NCBI RefSeq assembly: GCF_019703855.1
Contig: NZ_AP024086.1
Coordinates: 2,810,501 to 2,874,500 of the forward strand
Source of the DNA: Desulfomarina profundi
Lineage (GTDB): Bacteria; Desulfobacterota; Desulfobulbia; Desulfobulbales; Desulfocapsaceae
DNA length: 64,000 bases
Direction: 5' to 3'
Every line of letters begins with the position of its first letter. The first letter of the stretch is position 1. The position numbers were made by a program, and so were the translations under genes. Positions 55,243 through 63,769 of the stretch are shown one piece after another. Below the pieces are notes generated by a model, which saw only the letters and a program-made list of their open reading frames with translations, searched no databases and had not been told where the DNA came from.

Positions 55243-56289
55243 ATGCAAAACAGATATTTTTATTCTTTCACCACAACTTTTCTCCTCCTGCTCTTTTTTT
55301 CTCTTTCGGCCCCGCACCCGTCTCAGACAAAGCCACTCCCTCCTCTTCGAAAAAACCGCGACTATATTCTCACCACGGCCACCACGGGAGGAACATATTA
55401 TCCGGTGGGTATTGCCCTGGCGACCCTGACTAAAGTCAAACTCGAGCCAAAGTATAAAATTTCCCTTTCTGCCATCAGCTCCGCCGGCTCAGGGGAAAAT
55501 CTGAAACTCCTGCGGGAAAACGAGGCCCAGTTTGCCATCCTCCAGGGCCTTTACGGAGCCTGGGCATGGAACGGCAGCGGAGAGCTACAGCTCATCGGCC
55601 CCCAGAAACACCTGCGCTCCATCACCATGCTCTGGCAGAATGTTGAGCATTTTGCCATTCAATCTGATCTTGTCCGAACGGGAACAGCTGCAGACCTGAA
55701 GATGCTGAAAGGAAAACGATTTTCCATCGGCAGGAAAAATTCCGGCACCGAAGGATCGGGCCGTCATATTCTCCGCAGCCTGGGCTTCCAGCCTGACCGT
55801 GATTTTGTCCTGGTCAACATCGGTTACGGTGAAAGTGCTGAAAGCCTGCAGAACGGAACGATCGAAGGGATGAATATCCCGGCCGGACTCCCGGTAGGTG
55901 CCATTACAAGAGCATTTGCCGCCCTGGGCAAGGATATTACCATTCTTGATTTTACCGCCGAACAACTCAGAGCAATCAACAGGGGATACAACCTGTGGAG
56001 CCCCTACACTATCCCCGCAAATACTTATCCTGGTCAGGATTATGAGATCCACACCATTTCACAGCCAAATTTTCTGGCGGTCAGGGCTGATGTTGATGAC
56101 GATGCGGTTTACCGGATTGTAAAGATAATCTATGAAAACCTGAAATTTCTCAGCAATATCCATCCGGCGACAATGGACATGGATATCAGAAAAGCAGTAA
56201 AAGGGCTACCCTTTCCCCTCCATCCCGGTGCCGCACGGTTCTACCGTGAACAGGGGATTACACTTCCCGACAGATTAATCACAAAATAA
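55243..56289 (+). CDS. TAXI-family TRAP transporter solute-binding protein
   Basis: 348-aa periplasmic binding protein with a signal peptide (FTTTFLLLLFFSLSAPHPS). TAXI family marks are TTATTGGTYYPVGIALA, ISSAGSGENLKLL, GKRFSIGRKNSGTEGS and IEGMNIPAGLPVGAIT. TRAP systems take up organic acids with an ion gradient and need a membrane subunit, none of which is in the window. The start lies eight bases after the regulator, so binding protein and DctB/D-like pair form one unit; it may serve as a sensor accessory. Confidence 0.9.
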   Translation: MQNRYFYSFTTTFLLLLFFSLSAPHPSQTKPLPPLRKNRDYILTTATTGGTYYPVGIALATLTKVKLEPKYKISLSAISSAGSGENLKLLRENEAQFAILQGLYGAWAWNGSGELQLIGPQKHLRSITMLWQNVEHFAIQSDLVRTGTAADLKMLKGKRFSIGRKNSGTEGSGRHILRSLGFQPDRDFVLVNIGYGESAESLQNGTIEGMNIPAGLPVGAITRAFAALGKDITILDFTAEQLRAINRGYNLWSPYTIPANTYPGQDYEIHTISQPNFLAVRADVDDDAVYRIVKIIYENLKFLSNIHPATMDMDIRKAVKGLPFPLHPGAARFYREQGITLPDRLITK

Positions 56290-56402
56290 CTTCTTTTTAG
56301 TGAAACAAACCCAAAAAAGTACTGTTATTCCCCTCATTTTTTTAGTATATAGGAATTATTCTCACACAGATAAAAGAAATTGTCCACATAATCATTTTTT
56401 TC

Positions 56403-56458
56403 CTGATTACCTCCGAAACCCGGCTTGATTTCTGATGCTGGGTTTTACAAGTAATCAG
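56403..56458 (+). promoter_or_regulatory. Long hairpin upstream of rubredoxin
   Basis: Outer arms CTGATTAC (56403-56410) and GTAATCAG (56451-56458) and inner arms AAACCCGGC (56416-56424) and GCTGGGTTT (56437-56445, one mismatch) form a two-part stem-loop that ends 22 bp before the rubredoxin ATG. It may terminate read-through from the TAXI gene or control rubredoxin translation. Confidence 0.5.
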
Positions 56459-56480
56459 ATAATTTTTAAAGGAGCAGAAA

Positions 56481-56660
56481 ATGGCTGAACCGAAAGACAT
56501 GTACCAATGCCAGACAGTAAACTGTGGATATATCTACAATCCGGACAAAGGTGACAGAAAAGGAAAAATCCCCAAGGGTACCAAATTCCAGGATCTTCCG
56601 GAAGACTGGAAATGCCCCATATGCGGGGCCAGTACCAAGGCATTCAAACCTCTTGGTTGA
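56481..56660 (+). CDS. Rubredoxin
   Basis: 59-aa electron carrier with one Fe(Cys)4 site, used by anaerobes with superoxide reductase, oxygen reductases and other oxidoreductases. The ligands are C9 and C14 ([12 protein letters not shown]) and C44 and C47 (WKCPICGAS). The first pair is spaced C-x4-C rather than the usual C-x2-C, a variant that I recall from some Desulfovibrio second rubredoxins. [18 protein letters not shown] and the DLPEDWKCP run are typical. AAAGGAG lies six to twelve bases before the ATG. Confidence 0.95.
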   Translation: MAEPKDMYQCQTVNCGYIYNPDKGDRKGKIPKGTKFQDLPEDWKCPICGASTKAFKPLG

Positions 56661-56670
56661 TAACCCTTTC

Positions 56671-56713
56671 CCTGCCGAACCAACCGTGCAGTCACTGTAA
56701 TCGGTTCGGCAGG
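56671..56713 (+). terminator. Hairpin after rubredoxin
   Basis: CCTGCCGAACC and GGTTCGGCAGG form a perfect 11-bp stem around a 21-base loop, ten bases past the stop. It is followed by ATTTGTC, so the U-tract is weak. Confidence 0.65.
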
Positions 56714-56766
56714 ATTTGTCAGGATTTTCTTGGCATTTTGTAACACAATGTGGAATACTGTTCCCT

Positions 56767-57867
56767 ATGAACAGCCAGCGTCCACTTTCCATAAACAACA
56801 GTCTTGTCCACGGTATCTGCAATTATCACTGCAGACTATGCGGCATAAAGAAACCTGATTACTCAGGTCCCAAGGAGTTCCAGCCTCTCACTGTCACCCG
56901 GAAACTTATCGACCGTATCCGGGAGGCAGTGCAGCAGGGAATCCACATCCGTTATCTCGCCAATGCCGGTGATGGTGAACCAACCCTCCACCCGGAATTC
57001 AACGAGCGGATGACTTTATTTGGAGAAATGATACGGAGCTGGCAGGCTCCCTCCATCCCGCCTCCTGAAGTTTCCGTGGTTACAAATGGATCACTCCTGA
57101 ACGAAAACAGCATCCTGGAGTCCATCACCGACAACAGACTCACCCTGATAATCTCCCTGCCCACCCTCAACCCGACGTCCTACGGCCTGATTATGGCCCA
57201 TGACGACACAAGAGGAAAGGCTCTTTTAGACACAGTACTGCCGGGTGTTGAACAGGCCATGGCCAAAAAGGCGGCGGGCAGACTCAGGCAACTTTATTTT
57301 CACATTTCCCCTCCGGAGGTTGACCTTATCCGGGCAGATTTTTCCGAAACAATTGACGGATTGACCCGCCTCGCCCGGAAAAACGGGATGCAGGAAATTA
57401 ACCTCATCCTCTTTCCGGCACCCAGTAACCGTACGGGACTGGTCACTGCTTCCGCCCCCCGCGTTGACATGTACCGCGACCTCTTCAAACAATATAACAA
57501 TACAGCCGCCAACCAGGTCACTGTCAGGATGAAACTGGTCCTCCACCGTTTCTTCCCCTCTCTCCTGGAAATTGTTGACCTTCTTCATCACTTCTCCTTC
57601 CCCTGTCTGTGGAATGGAAATTTCTTCATTACCCCCGACGGCAGTTCTATCTGCTGCAATGATCAATCCATCCAGACAATCCAGGGAAACATTCTCCACG
57701 ATTCCATTGCCACACTCATGGCAGCAAAAGAACAGTTTATGCCGGGCGCATCGTGCAGAAACTGCAACCAGTCCCCTCGCCACCTTCGCGGGTCACCGGA
57801 GGCCCGTATTTTTTCTCTTCTGGCTGGACTCAGAATTGCCTGCAACCGCATTTCCAATAAATTTTAA
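56767..57867 (+). CDS. Radical SAM protein
   Basis: 366 aa from ATG 56767 (MNSQRPLSINNSLVHGICNY). The cluster motif is CNYHCRLC (C-x3-C-x2-C) near residue 19; NAGDGEPTLHPEF is the SAM-binding GGEP-like segment. The C-terminal region has several cysteines (SSICCND, then GASCRNCNQSP), suggesting a second Fe-S cluster of the SPASM/Twitch type. SPASM enzymes modify peptides or small molecules; the substrate is unknown. The FeeM-like gene starts 20 bp after the stop, so the two are probably one operon. Confidence 0.88.
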   Translation: MNSQRPLSINNSLVHGICNYHCRLCGIKKPDYSGPKEFQPLTVTRKLIDRIREAVQQGIHIRYLANAGDGEPTLHPEFNERMTLFGEMIRSWQAPSIPPPEVSVVTNGSLLNENSILESITDNRLTLIISLPTLNPTSYGLIMAHDDTRGKALLDTVLPGVEQAMAKKAAGRLRQLYFHISPPEVDLIRADFSETIDGLTRLARKNGMQEINLILFPAPSNRTGLVTASAPRVDMYRDLFKQYNNTAANQVTVRMKLVLHRFFPSLLEIVDLLHHFSFPCLWNGNFFITPDGSSICCNDQSIQTIQGNILHDSIATLMAAKEQFMPGASCRNCNQSPRHLRGSPEARIFSLLAGLRIACNRISNKF

Positions 57868-57887
57868 ACAGGGAAACAGCTGCAAAA

Positions 57888-58691
57888 GTGACAAGACAGA
57901 ACAACAGAGTTCCCCCTCCCCCATGCGAAACAAAACTGGTTGAAACAAGGGAAGAACTGGAGGAAGCCCTGCGCCTCGTGTACCGGAAATACAATATTGC
58001 CGGATTTCAAAAAAAGAACAGGTCAGGAATGCGAATAAATTTCCACAATCTTCTTCCCACCAGTTATACACTTATCCGCAAAAACCATTCCAGGATTGAA
58101 GGAACCCTTACTGTGGTACAGGAATACCAGGGTCGCTTACCTTCAAGTGAACTGTTTGCAGAAGAAATAGAACAGGTTCGCCACGAGAATTCCCTGCTCT
58201 GTGAACTGTCCGGCCTGGCTATAAACACTTCATCCTTCAAGAACAGCAAAACCACGCTCCTCTCCCTTTTCAAGGCAGCATTTATCCTGGGATTTGACCT
58301 GCTGGGCTGTACGGACTTTTGTATGATGATCAACCCCTCCCACTGCAATTTCTACAGAAACGAGATGCAGTTTGAAAGAGTCGGACCTGTCAGGTATTAC
58401 GGGAAAGTAAACGATGCACCCGCAATCCTTCTGAAAATGGACCTTTTGACCTGTGAACAGCATTTTCTGGAAAAAAAACCTCGCCTTCATGACTATTTTT
58501 TTCTCCAGAAAAGAAAAACAGTCAGAAACAGGATTCTCTCCCTTTTGCCTCGACACAGAGAGCTGTTTAATAACCAACTGGCTCAACATTTTTTTGAAAT
58601 TGAACCTGTTATTCTCTCCAGCCTGACCGACCAGGAAAAAGAAACTCTTTCCCTTTATTTCCCAGATCTTACCAAAACCTTACTTGTCTAA
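57888..58691 (+). CDS. N-acyl amino acid synthase (FeeM-like) acyltransferase
   Basis: 267 aa from GTG 57888, a GNAT-fold protein of the FeeM-like group, which joins an acyl chain from acyl-carrier protein to an amino acid. Family pattern: TREELEEALRLVYRKYNIAG, RIEGTLTVVQEYQGRLPSSE, ELSGLAINTS, LFKAAFILGFDLLGCTDF, MINPSHCNFYRNEMQFERVG and NDAPAILLKMDL. The C-terminal 70 residues are extra and basic. The product cannot be told from sequence; the radical SAM neighbour suggests a modified amino acid or peptide as acceptor, an inference. Confidence 0.78.
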   Translation: MTRQNNRVPPPPCETKLVETREELEEALRLVYRKYNIAGFQKKNRSGMRINFHNLLPTSYTLIRKNHSRIEGTLTVVQEYQGRLPSSELFAEEIEQVRHENSLLCELSGLAINTSSFKNSKTTLLSLFKAAFILGFDLLGCTDFCMMINPSHCNFYRNEMQFERVGPVRYYGKVNDAPAILLKMDLLTCEQHFLEKKPRLHDYFFLQKRKTVRNRILSLLPRHRELFNNQLAQHFFEIEPVILSSLTDQEKETLSLYFPDLTKTLLV

Positions 58692-58862
58692 GAAAGATCA
58701 TATTGCTAGAGTAAAAGCACTCAGGTAACGGGAATAATAATTATATTTTTTATCAGGATCACACACTGTTACCCCTTCGCCTGTACTCCTTATACAGCCA
58801 TCGTTTCACTCCGGGCAGATAGAGAGAACCGGAAGTAAATTACTACATATCAGGTTGAAATT

Positions 58863-59135
58863 ATGAATAAAAAAGAACTTGTCGCGTCAATAGCCAAAAA
58901 TGGAGGTATAACCAAAACAAGTGCTGCGGAAGTACTCAACGCATTACTGGCAATGATAGCCAAAACAGTATCGGAAGGAGACCGTGTGACCCTCTCAGGT
59001 TTTGGTTCCTTCCGCGTAGTGGAGAGGAAAGAGAAAAAAGGACGAAACCCCCATACCGGTCAAAGTCTGATCATTCCCGCCCATAATATTGTTAAATTTA
59101 TTCCGGGGAGGAATCTGTACTCCCGAATCCAATAG
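58863..59135 (+). CDS. HU-family DNA-binding protein
   Basis: 90-aa histone-like protein that bends DNA in the nucleoid. It starts MNKKELVASIAKNGGITKTS, has GDRVTLSGFGSFRVVERKE, and carries the DNA-gripping arm GRNPHTGQSLIIPAHN with the key Pro in IIPA. The length is as expected. It is alone, with about 170 bp upstream. Confidence 0.95.
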   Translation: MNKKELVASIAKNGGITKTSAAEVLNALLAMIAKTVSEGDRVTLSGFGSFRVVERKEKKGRNPHTGQSLIIPAHNIVKFIPGRNLYSRIQ

Positions 59136-59182
59136 ATCGTCAGATACTGTGGATTCAAAATTGAAAAAAACTGTCAGGTATT

Positions 59183-59210
59183 TTGCAATCCGGATTTAAT
59201 TTGCTACAAT
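59183..59210 (+). promoter_or_regulatory. Promoter of the interrupted lipoprotein gene
   Basis: TTGCAA (59183-59188) and TACAAT (59205-59210) spaced 16 bp, 57 bp before ATG 59267. The match is good for sigma-70. Confidence 0.5.
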
Positions 59211-59266
59211 TAAAAAAGCCTTCCTGATTCTTGTTCTTATTTTTGTTTGGTATATTTTTAGACGCA

Positions 59267-59330
59267 ATGAAGAATTCCGGTAAAATACTGTTAATCGGCC
59301 TGTTGTTTCCGATTGTTTTTCTGGCAGGGT
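59267..59330 (+). pseudogene. Lipoprotein gene, 5' part (signal peptide), split by IS21
   Basis: ATG 59267 encodes MKNSGKILLIGLLFPIVFLA and G, a lipoprotein signal up to the residue before the lipid-bearing Cys. The IS21-type element follows at 59331 and the Cys codon lies beyond it at 61976. Joining the two parts, with one GGGT removed, gives LAGCQMF, a normal lipobox, and a 170-residue protein. Confidence 0.85.
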
Positions 59331-59423
59331 TGACCAGCGACAATTATAATTCCTTTTGACGACAATTAAATTTCCCGGAAAATTGTGATCTGATTATTCA
59401 TATTTCTCAAAGGAGGAATATGG

Positions 59424-60908
59424 ATGGTCACAGATATTCAGGTGAGGAAATTGAAGAAATACTTAAGTCAAGGGAAGACGTTGGAAGTAGCAGCGGCTAG
59501 AGCCGGCATGGATGAGAAAACCGGTCGCAAGTATAGAGATAATGGCAAATTGCCAAGTGAGATCAGTGCGGAGCGAGTGAGGGAGTGGCGAACTCGTAAA
59601 GATCCTTTTGAAGGTATATGGCCAGAGGTTTTACAATTTCTGGAAACTAATGAAGGTTTGGAAGCCAAAACTCTTTTTACCCATTTTCAAAGGATTTATC
59701 CCGGTTCTTTTGGAGATGGCCAGCTCCGCACGTTTCAACGTCGAGTAAAAACCTGGCGTTGTACAGAAGGTCCAGGACGTGAAGTTTATTTTCCCCAGGT
59801 GCATGTGCCTGCACGGTTGAGTCAGTCTGATTTTACAGATATGTCCCAATTACAGATCAGTATTGGTGGTCAGCCTTTTGATCACCTGATCTACCATTTT
59901 GTGCTGACATATTCGAACTGGGAGACAGGAACGATCTGTTTTTCCGAGAGTTTCGAAAGCCTGAGCGAAGGATTACAGAAGAGTCTATGGAAACTTGGCG
60001 GAGTTCCAGAACAACATCAAACAGACAGGTTGTCAGCTGCGGTGAATAAACCGGATAACCCGGAAGAGTTTACCCGTGGCTACCAGGGGCTTTTGGCCCA
60101 TTACAAATTGCAAGGCCGTAAAATCAATTCGTCAAGCCCCCACGAAAATGGTGACATTGAGCAGCGCCATCATCGTTTCAAGAAAGCCGTAGATCAGGCC
60201 CTGATGCTGCGAGGTAACCGGGATTTTACTACACGCAAGGAATATGAGTTATTTCTACAGAAGCTGTTTGCACAACTCAACTGCAACCGCCAGGAGCGCT
60301 TTCAAGAAGAACAGTCGATGTTGCGTCCACTGCCTTCGGGTAAGCTCGACACATGTACTCGTTTTGAAGTTCGAGTTGGTCCCAGCAGTACGATCAGAGT
60401 AAAGCACAAGGTTTACTCGGTGAATAGTCGACTTATCAAAGAAACAGTCACAGTGCGGCTGTATGCAGAGTATCTGGAGATCTGGTACGGTCAGAAACAT
60501 ATTGAGAATATCCCCAGAATACGAGGCGGTAGCAAACATTATATCCAGTACCGCCATATAATTGACTGGCTGGTTCGAAAACCCGGTGCATTTGAGAACT
60601 ACAGATACCGCAGTGATCTTTTTCCTACGAGCAGGTTCCGGGTTGCCTATGACTCTCTGCGCAAATTTCGTACCGTTACGGGAGCAGCAAAAGAATACTT
60701 ATCTATTTTACAGCTTGCTGCCCAAGATAATGAGACAGCTGTAGATGATGCCCTTCGTCATCTGATTGACCATGAAAAGAACATTGATTTTGCCCAGGTA
60801 AAAACACTGCTTGTCTCTGGTAAACCGGTTGAACCGATTACCAATATTTCTGTCCAGACTGTTGCCCTCACAGGCTATGATCAACTCTTACAGGAGGGTT
60901 GCAGATGA
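59424..60908 (+). CDS. istA: IS21-family transposase IstA, copy 2
   Basis: 494 aa, complete. The N-terminal HTH (KTLEVAAARAGMDEKTGRKY) precedes the integrase core with D in SQSDFTDM, D in HQTDRLSAAV and E in NGDIEQRHHRF. A C-terminal beta-barrel-like part follows (RFEVRVGPSSTIRVKHKVYS). ATG 59424 follows AGGAGGA. It is the intact reference for the frameshifted copy 1. Confidence 0.96.
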   Translation: MVTDIQVRKLKKYLSQGKTLEVAAARAGMDEKTGRKYRDNGKLPSEISAERVREWRTRKDPFEGIWPEVLQFLETNEGLEAKTLFTHFQRIYPGSFGDGQLRTFQRRVKTWRCTEGPGREVYFPQVHVPARLSQSDFTDMSQLQISIGGQPFDHLIYHFVLTYSNWETGTICFSESFESLSEGLQKSLWKLGGVPEQHQTDRLSAAVNKPDNPEEFTRGYQGLLAHYKLQGRKINSSSPHENGDIEQRHHRFKKAVDQALMLRGNRDFTTRKEYELFLQKLFAQLNCNRQERFQEEQSMLRPLPSGKLDTCTRFEVRVGPSSTIRVKHKVYSVNSRLIKETVTVRLYAEYLEIWYGQKHIENIPRIRGGSKHYIQYRHIIDWLVRKPGAFENYRYRSDLFPTSRFRVAYDSLRKFRTVTGAAKEYLSILQLAAQDNETAVDDALRHLIDHEKNIDFAQVKTLLVSGKPVEPITNISVQTVALTGYDQLLQEGCR

Positions 60909-61666
60909 GTTCAACCGATAATCGAATTATCCTGGATGCGTCTCTTAAAAAGCTTTATCTGTCAACTATCCGAGCCTGTTACCAGGAGGAGGCGGATTTG
61001 GCGAGAAAGGAATCACTAAGCTATGAATCATACCTTCAGGAACTGGTTGTGCGGGAGTGTGAAGAAAGACGCCATAAACGCATTACCAGATATTTGCGAG
61101 AATCCAGACTGCCCCTGGAAAAAAACTTAGCTTCGTTTGAAATGGATCGGCTTCCGGCCAAACTGAGCGGCTTTGTCAATAGTTTGCTGGAAGGTTCTTT
61201 TCTTGACAGGTGTGAAAACATACTAGCTTTTGGAAACCCAGGTAGTGGAAAAACCCATCTGCTCTGTGCCATTGCCCAGGAACTGATTAACAAGGATAGG
61301 CGTGTTTTCTTTTCTCCGTGCAGTCTGCTGGTGCAAAATCTGCTGGTGGCCAAAAAGGAGCTTGTTCTTCCAAGATTTCTGAAAAAACTTGCCAAGTATG
61401 ATGCCATACTGATCGACGATATCGGCTATGTCCAGCAAAGCCGAGAAGAAATGGAAGTGCTCTTTACCCTTCTTGCGTATTGTTATGAACGGAACAGTAT
61501 CATGCTAACCAGCAATTTACCATTTTCACAGTGGGAGAAGATATTTAAAGATCCAATGACTACGGCTGCAGCGATAGACCGGCTTGTGCATCATAGCGTA
61601 ATACTGGAACTTAATCTTGATAGCTACAGACTGGAAAAAGCAAAACAAAGCCTTGAGGAAAATTAA
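60905..61666 (+). CDS. istB: IS21-family helper ATPase IstB, copy 2
   Basis: 253 aa from ATG 60905, overlapping the istA stop, with GGAGGG ahead. Walker A is GNPGSGKTHL, Walker B ILIDDIGYV, and sensor segment SIMLTSNLPFSQWEKIF. Same protein as copy 1. Confidence 0.96.
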   Translation: MSSTDNRIILDASLKKLYLSTIRACYQEEADLARKESLSYESYLQELVVRECEERRHKRITRYLRESRLPLEKNLASFEMDRLPAKLSGFVNSLLEGSFLDRCENILAFGNPGSGKTHLLCAIAQELINKDRRVFFSPCSLLVQNLLVAKKELVLPRFLKKLAKYDAILIDDIGYVQQSREEMEVLFTLLAYCYERNSIMLTSNLPFSQWEKIFKDPMTTAAAIDRLVHHSVILELNLDSYRLEKAKQSLEEN

Positions 61667-61739
61667 TAATCACAGAATAGGGGGCTCTGCCCCAACCCCC
61701 GAGGTTTAACGCATTGTGGCCATGAGGATGAAGAAAGAA

Positions 61740-61769
61740 AAGACCGGGCAAATCCTTATACCCGGTCTT
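61740..61769. terminator. Hairpin in the 3' tail of IS21 copy 2
   Basis: Same perfect 9-bp stem (AAGACCGGG / CCCGGTCTT) as in copy 1, located 74 bp past istB. It may limit read-through between the element and its flank. Confidence 0.5.
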
Positions 61770-61972
61770 CATCCTTACGGCACTCATCTCGGCGCTCGGG
61801 TCGCTCCTCAGCGTTGCCCTATCCTCCGGATGAGTACAAATAAGTTACATTTTAGATGAGGACACTGCAACAGAAACAGAAAAAGCAATGAAATATTATT
61901 GCGTATTATTATGTGGTTAAGGCCGGAATTATAATTGTCGCCAGCCGGGAATTATAATTGTCGTTGATTACA

Positions 61973-62425
61973 GGGTGCCAGATGTTTCTGCCACAATTCG
62001 AAGGCTATATGCCATTGGCCAATATTGCCTGTAAAAGCTTTGCCAGAAACAAAAAATCCATCACCAGGCTGGAAGGGAAAACGATCCAACTCTGGGGATA
62101 CCTCGACTCGGCAAATATTTTCCCTCCCAATTCCGGGATGGTACGTTTCCATGAGTCATCCTTCCATGTCAAACCACTGGCAAACGACGGCCCCGGCGAA
62201 TCCATTCCCGTTTTACTGGAGGGTGACAAAAAACAGTATGCCGGTCTCTTCAAACAACTCAACACTCTTGCAAAACAGCAAGAGAGGGAAACGATTGTTC
62301 TACTGAGCGGAACAGTTCAGGCAACTGAAGTGCAGACGAATTTCAACACACTCGCCGGAGTTGTCATCCACGTCAACTCAACAGAAAACATTCAGTTCAG
62401 ACAAAAGAACAACATTTCGCTGTAA
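61973..62425 (+). pseudogene. Lipoprotein gene, 3' part, separated from its signal peptide
   Basis: Continues from 59330 after the IS21 insertion: the Cys codon (61976), then QMFLPQFEGYMPLANIACKS, KSITRLEGKTIQLWGYLDSA and SGTVQATEVQTNFNTLAGV to a stop at 62425. The beta-rich core (GKTIQLWGYLD ... RETIVLLSGTVQATE) resembles an OB-fold-like domain, family not recognised. A TTG at 61958 in the IS end gives an open frame but no signal peptide, so the protein would stay in the cytosol if made. Confidence 0.8.
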
Positions 62426-62489
62426 TACATATCCTTGAATTCACAAGCATCCAGTCGCGACCGTACGAATATGCAGTGCCCCTGATCAC

Positions 62490-63746
62490 TTACCATCCAC
62501 TTACTTCATTGATTAAATCCAGCAGATGAACGGCCCTGACACCGACAGCAGAGTGATTTATCACATCCTGTAACTGCATGATGCACCCCGGACAACCAGT
62601 CGCCAGCAATTCTGCGCCGCTTTGCATCAGGCCGGGAATTTTCCTCGACCCTATCTTTTTGCTGGTTTCGTAGTGATAAACAGAAAATGTTCCCCCAAGA
62701 CCGCAGCATTCCGAGGCTCCTTCCATCTCCACAAACTCCACATTGGGCAGTGCCCGGAGGATCTCCCTGGGCTCCCGGATTATCCCCTGTTTTTTCATAT
62801 GACAGGGATCATGGTAGGTGACCCGCTTTCTGTTCGGCCATTTTTCCATACCTGCAAGTTTTTCGATCAGCCCTTCTTTTTTCAGAAAAACTGTAAAATC
62901 GATCACTTTTCCGGTAAACTCCGTAAAATTTCCCTCCATGGTGCTGTAATATTCTTTAATACCACCATTACAGGACGCACAGCAGGTGATTATATGAGCA
63001 AGATCCTGCCCGGCAAAACAGTCTCTGTTCTTATCGGCCAGTCTTTCCACGAGCCTGCCATTTCCCGCGGAAAGGGCGGGAATACCACAACACTGCTGGC
63101 CGCGTGGCAGGAAAACGGAATACCCCATTTTTCGCAATATCCTGATCATGGCCGCTCCGATCTGTGGATAAAGAAATCCAATGGAACAGCCTGCAAAAAA
63201 ACCGATCAGGGGTTTTTCTCCATTTCCCTGGATAAATTCCGGAAAAAGATCATAGAGGTTTTTGGCCGGAATTTCAGGCAGAGTTCTGTTTTTCATGATG
63301 GGAGCGGGAAACCGCAGGCGCAGTCCGCTCGACTCCGGAACCTTTTTCAATGCCAGACTGGAAAGGGCCGCTGTCGATTTCACTGCCGCCTTCAGCAACG
63401 GCCTGTTCCCGATAAAGGCGGATACGGAGCGTCCCACCAGGGAAAGCCCCTTTTCGTCGGTAATTTCCCGGCGAATCGCCCCGACAATCTCGTCGGTGGG
63501 CACCTGGTTGGGGCACTTTGTGACACAACTGCCGCACATGAGACACATGGAGATATCCTGCTGCAGCCGTTTTTCCAGATTATCCCTGCCATCAAGCAGG
63601 GCGGCGGCCAGCGCGATCTTGCCCCGGGCGACGCTGCCCTCCCTTTTTTCGGCAAGATAAGCGGGACAGTGCGCCTGGCAGGCACCGCAATGAACACATT
63701 TGCGAATCTGTTCTTCAAAATCTTTCAGTGATTTATTCCTGCTCAT
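62490..63746 (-). CDS. (Fe-S)-binding subunit of a lactate/glycolate-type oxidase
   Basis: 418 aa. Two ferredoxin-type 4Fe-4S motifs (CVHCGACQAHCP and CLMCGSCVTKCP) in the first 90 residues are followed by two CCG domains (QQCCGIPALSAGNG ... CCASCNG; ECCGLGGTFSVY ... GCPGCIMQLQD). This is the GlcF/LldE-like layout. It works with the FAD subunit encoded 23 bp upstream, and electrons probably go to the quinone pool or a membrane carrier. In sulfate reducers such pairs commonly oxidise lactate; the exact substrate is inferred. ATG 63746. Confidence 0.9.
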   Translation of the reverse strand: MSRNKSLKDFEEQIRKCVHCGACQAHCPAYLAEKREGSVARGKIALAAALLDGRDNLEKRLQQDISMCLMCGSCVTKCPNQVPTDEIVGAIRREITDEKGLSLVGRSVSAFIGNRPLLKAAVKSTAALSSLALKKVPESSGLRLRFPAPIMKNRTLPEIPAKNLYDLFPEFIQGNGEKPLIGFFAGCSIGFLYPQIGAAMIRILRKMGYSVFLPRGQQCCGIPALSAGNGRLVERLADKNRDCFAGQDLAHIITCCASCNGGIKEYYSTMEGNFTEFTGKVIDFTVFLKKEGLIEKLAGMEKWPNRKRVTYHDPCHMKKQGIIREPREILRALPNVEFVEMEGASECCGLGGTFSVYHYETSKKIGSRKIPGLMQSGAELLATGCPGCIMQLQDVINHSAVGVRAVHLLDLINEVSGW

Positions 63747-63769
63747 TTCATCTCTTCCACTGTAACAGG

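Larger units (their letters stand above)
59331..61972 (+). mobile_element. IS21-family insertion sequence, copy 2 (2642 bp, intact)
   Basis: The ends are TGACCAGCGACAATTATAAT and, inverted, TGTAATCAACGACAATTATA. The target duplication is GGGT (59327-59330 and 61973-61976). It carries intact istA and istB with ATGA overlap. It matches copy 1 over its whole length apart from single-base differences in G/C runs, so both derive from recent activity. It interrupts a lipoprotein gene. Confidence 0.95.

Noticed and set aside
58692-58862. Possible tRNA or small RNA between the FeeM-like gene and HU
   Set aside because: No cloverleaf or conserved tRNA bases are visible. It looks like an ordinary promoter region.
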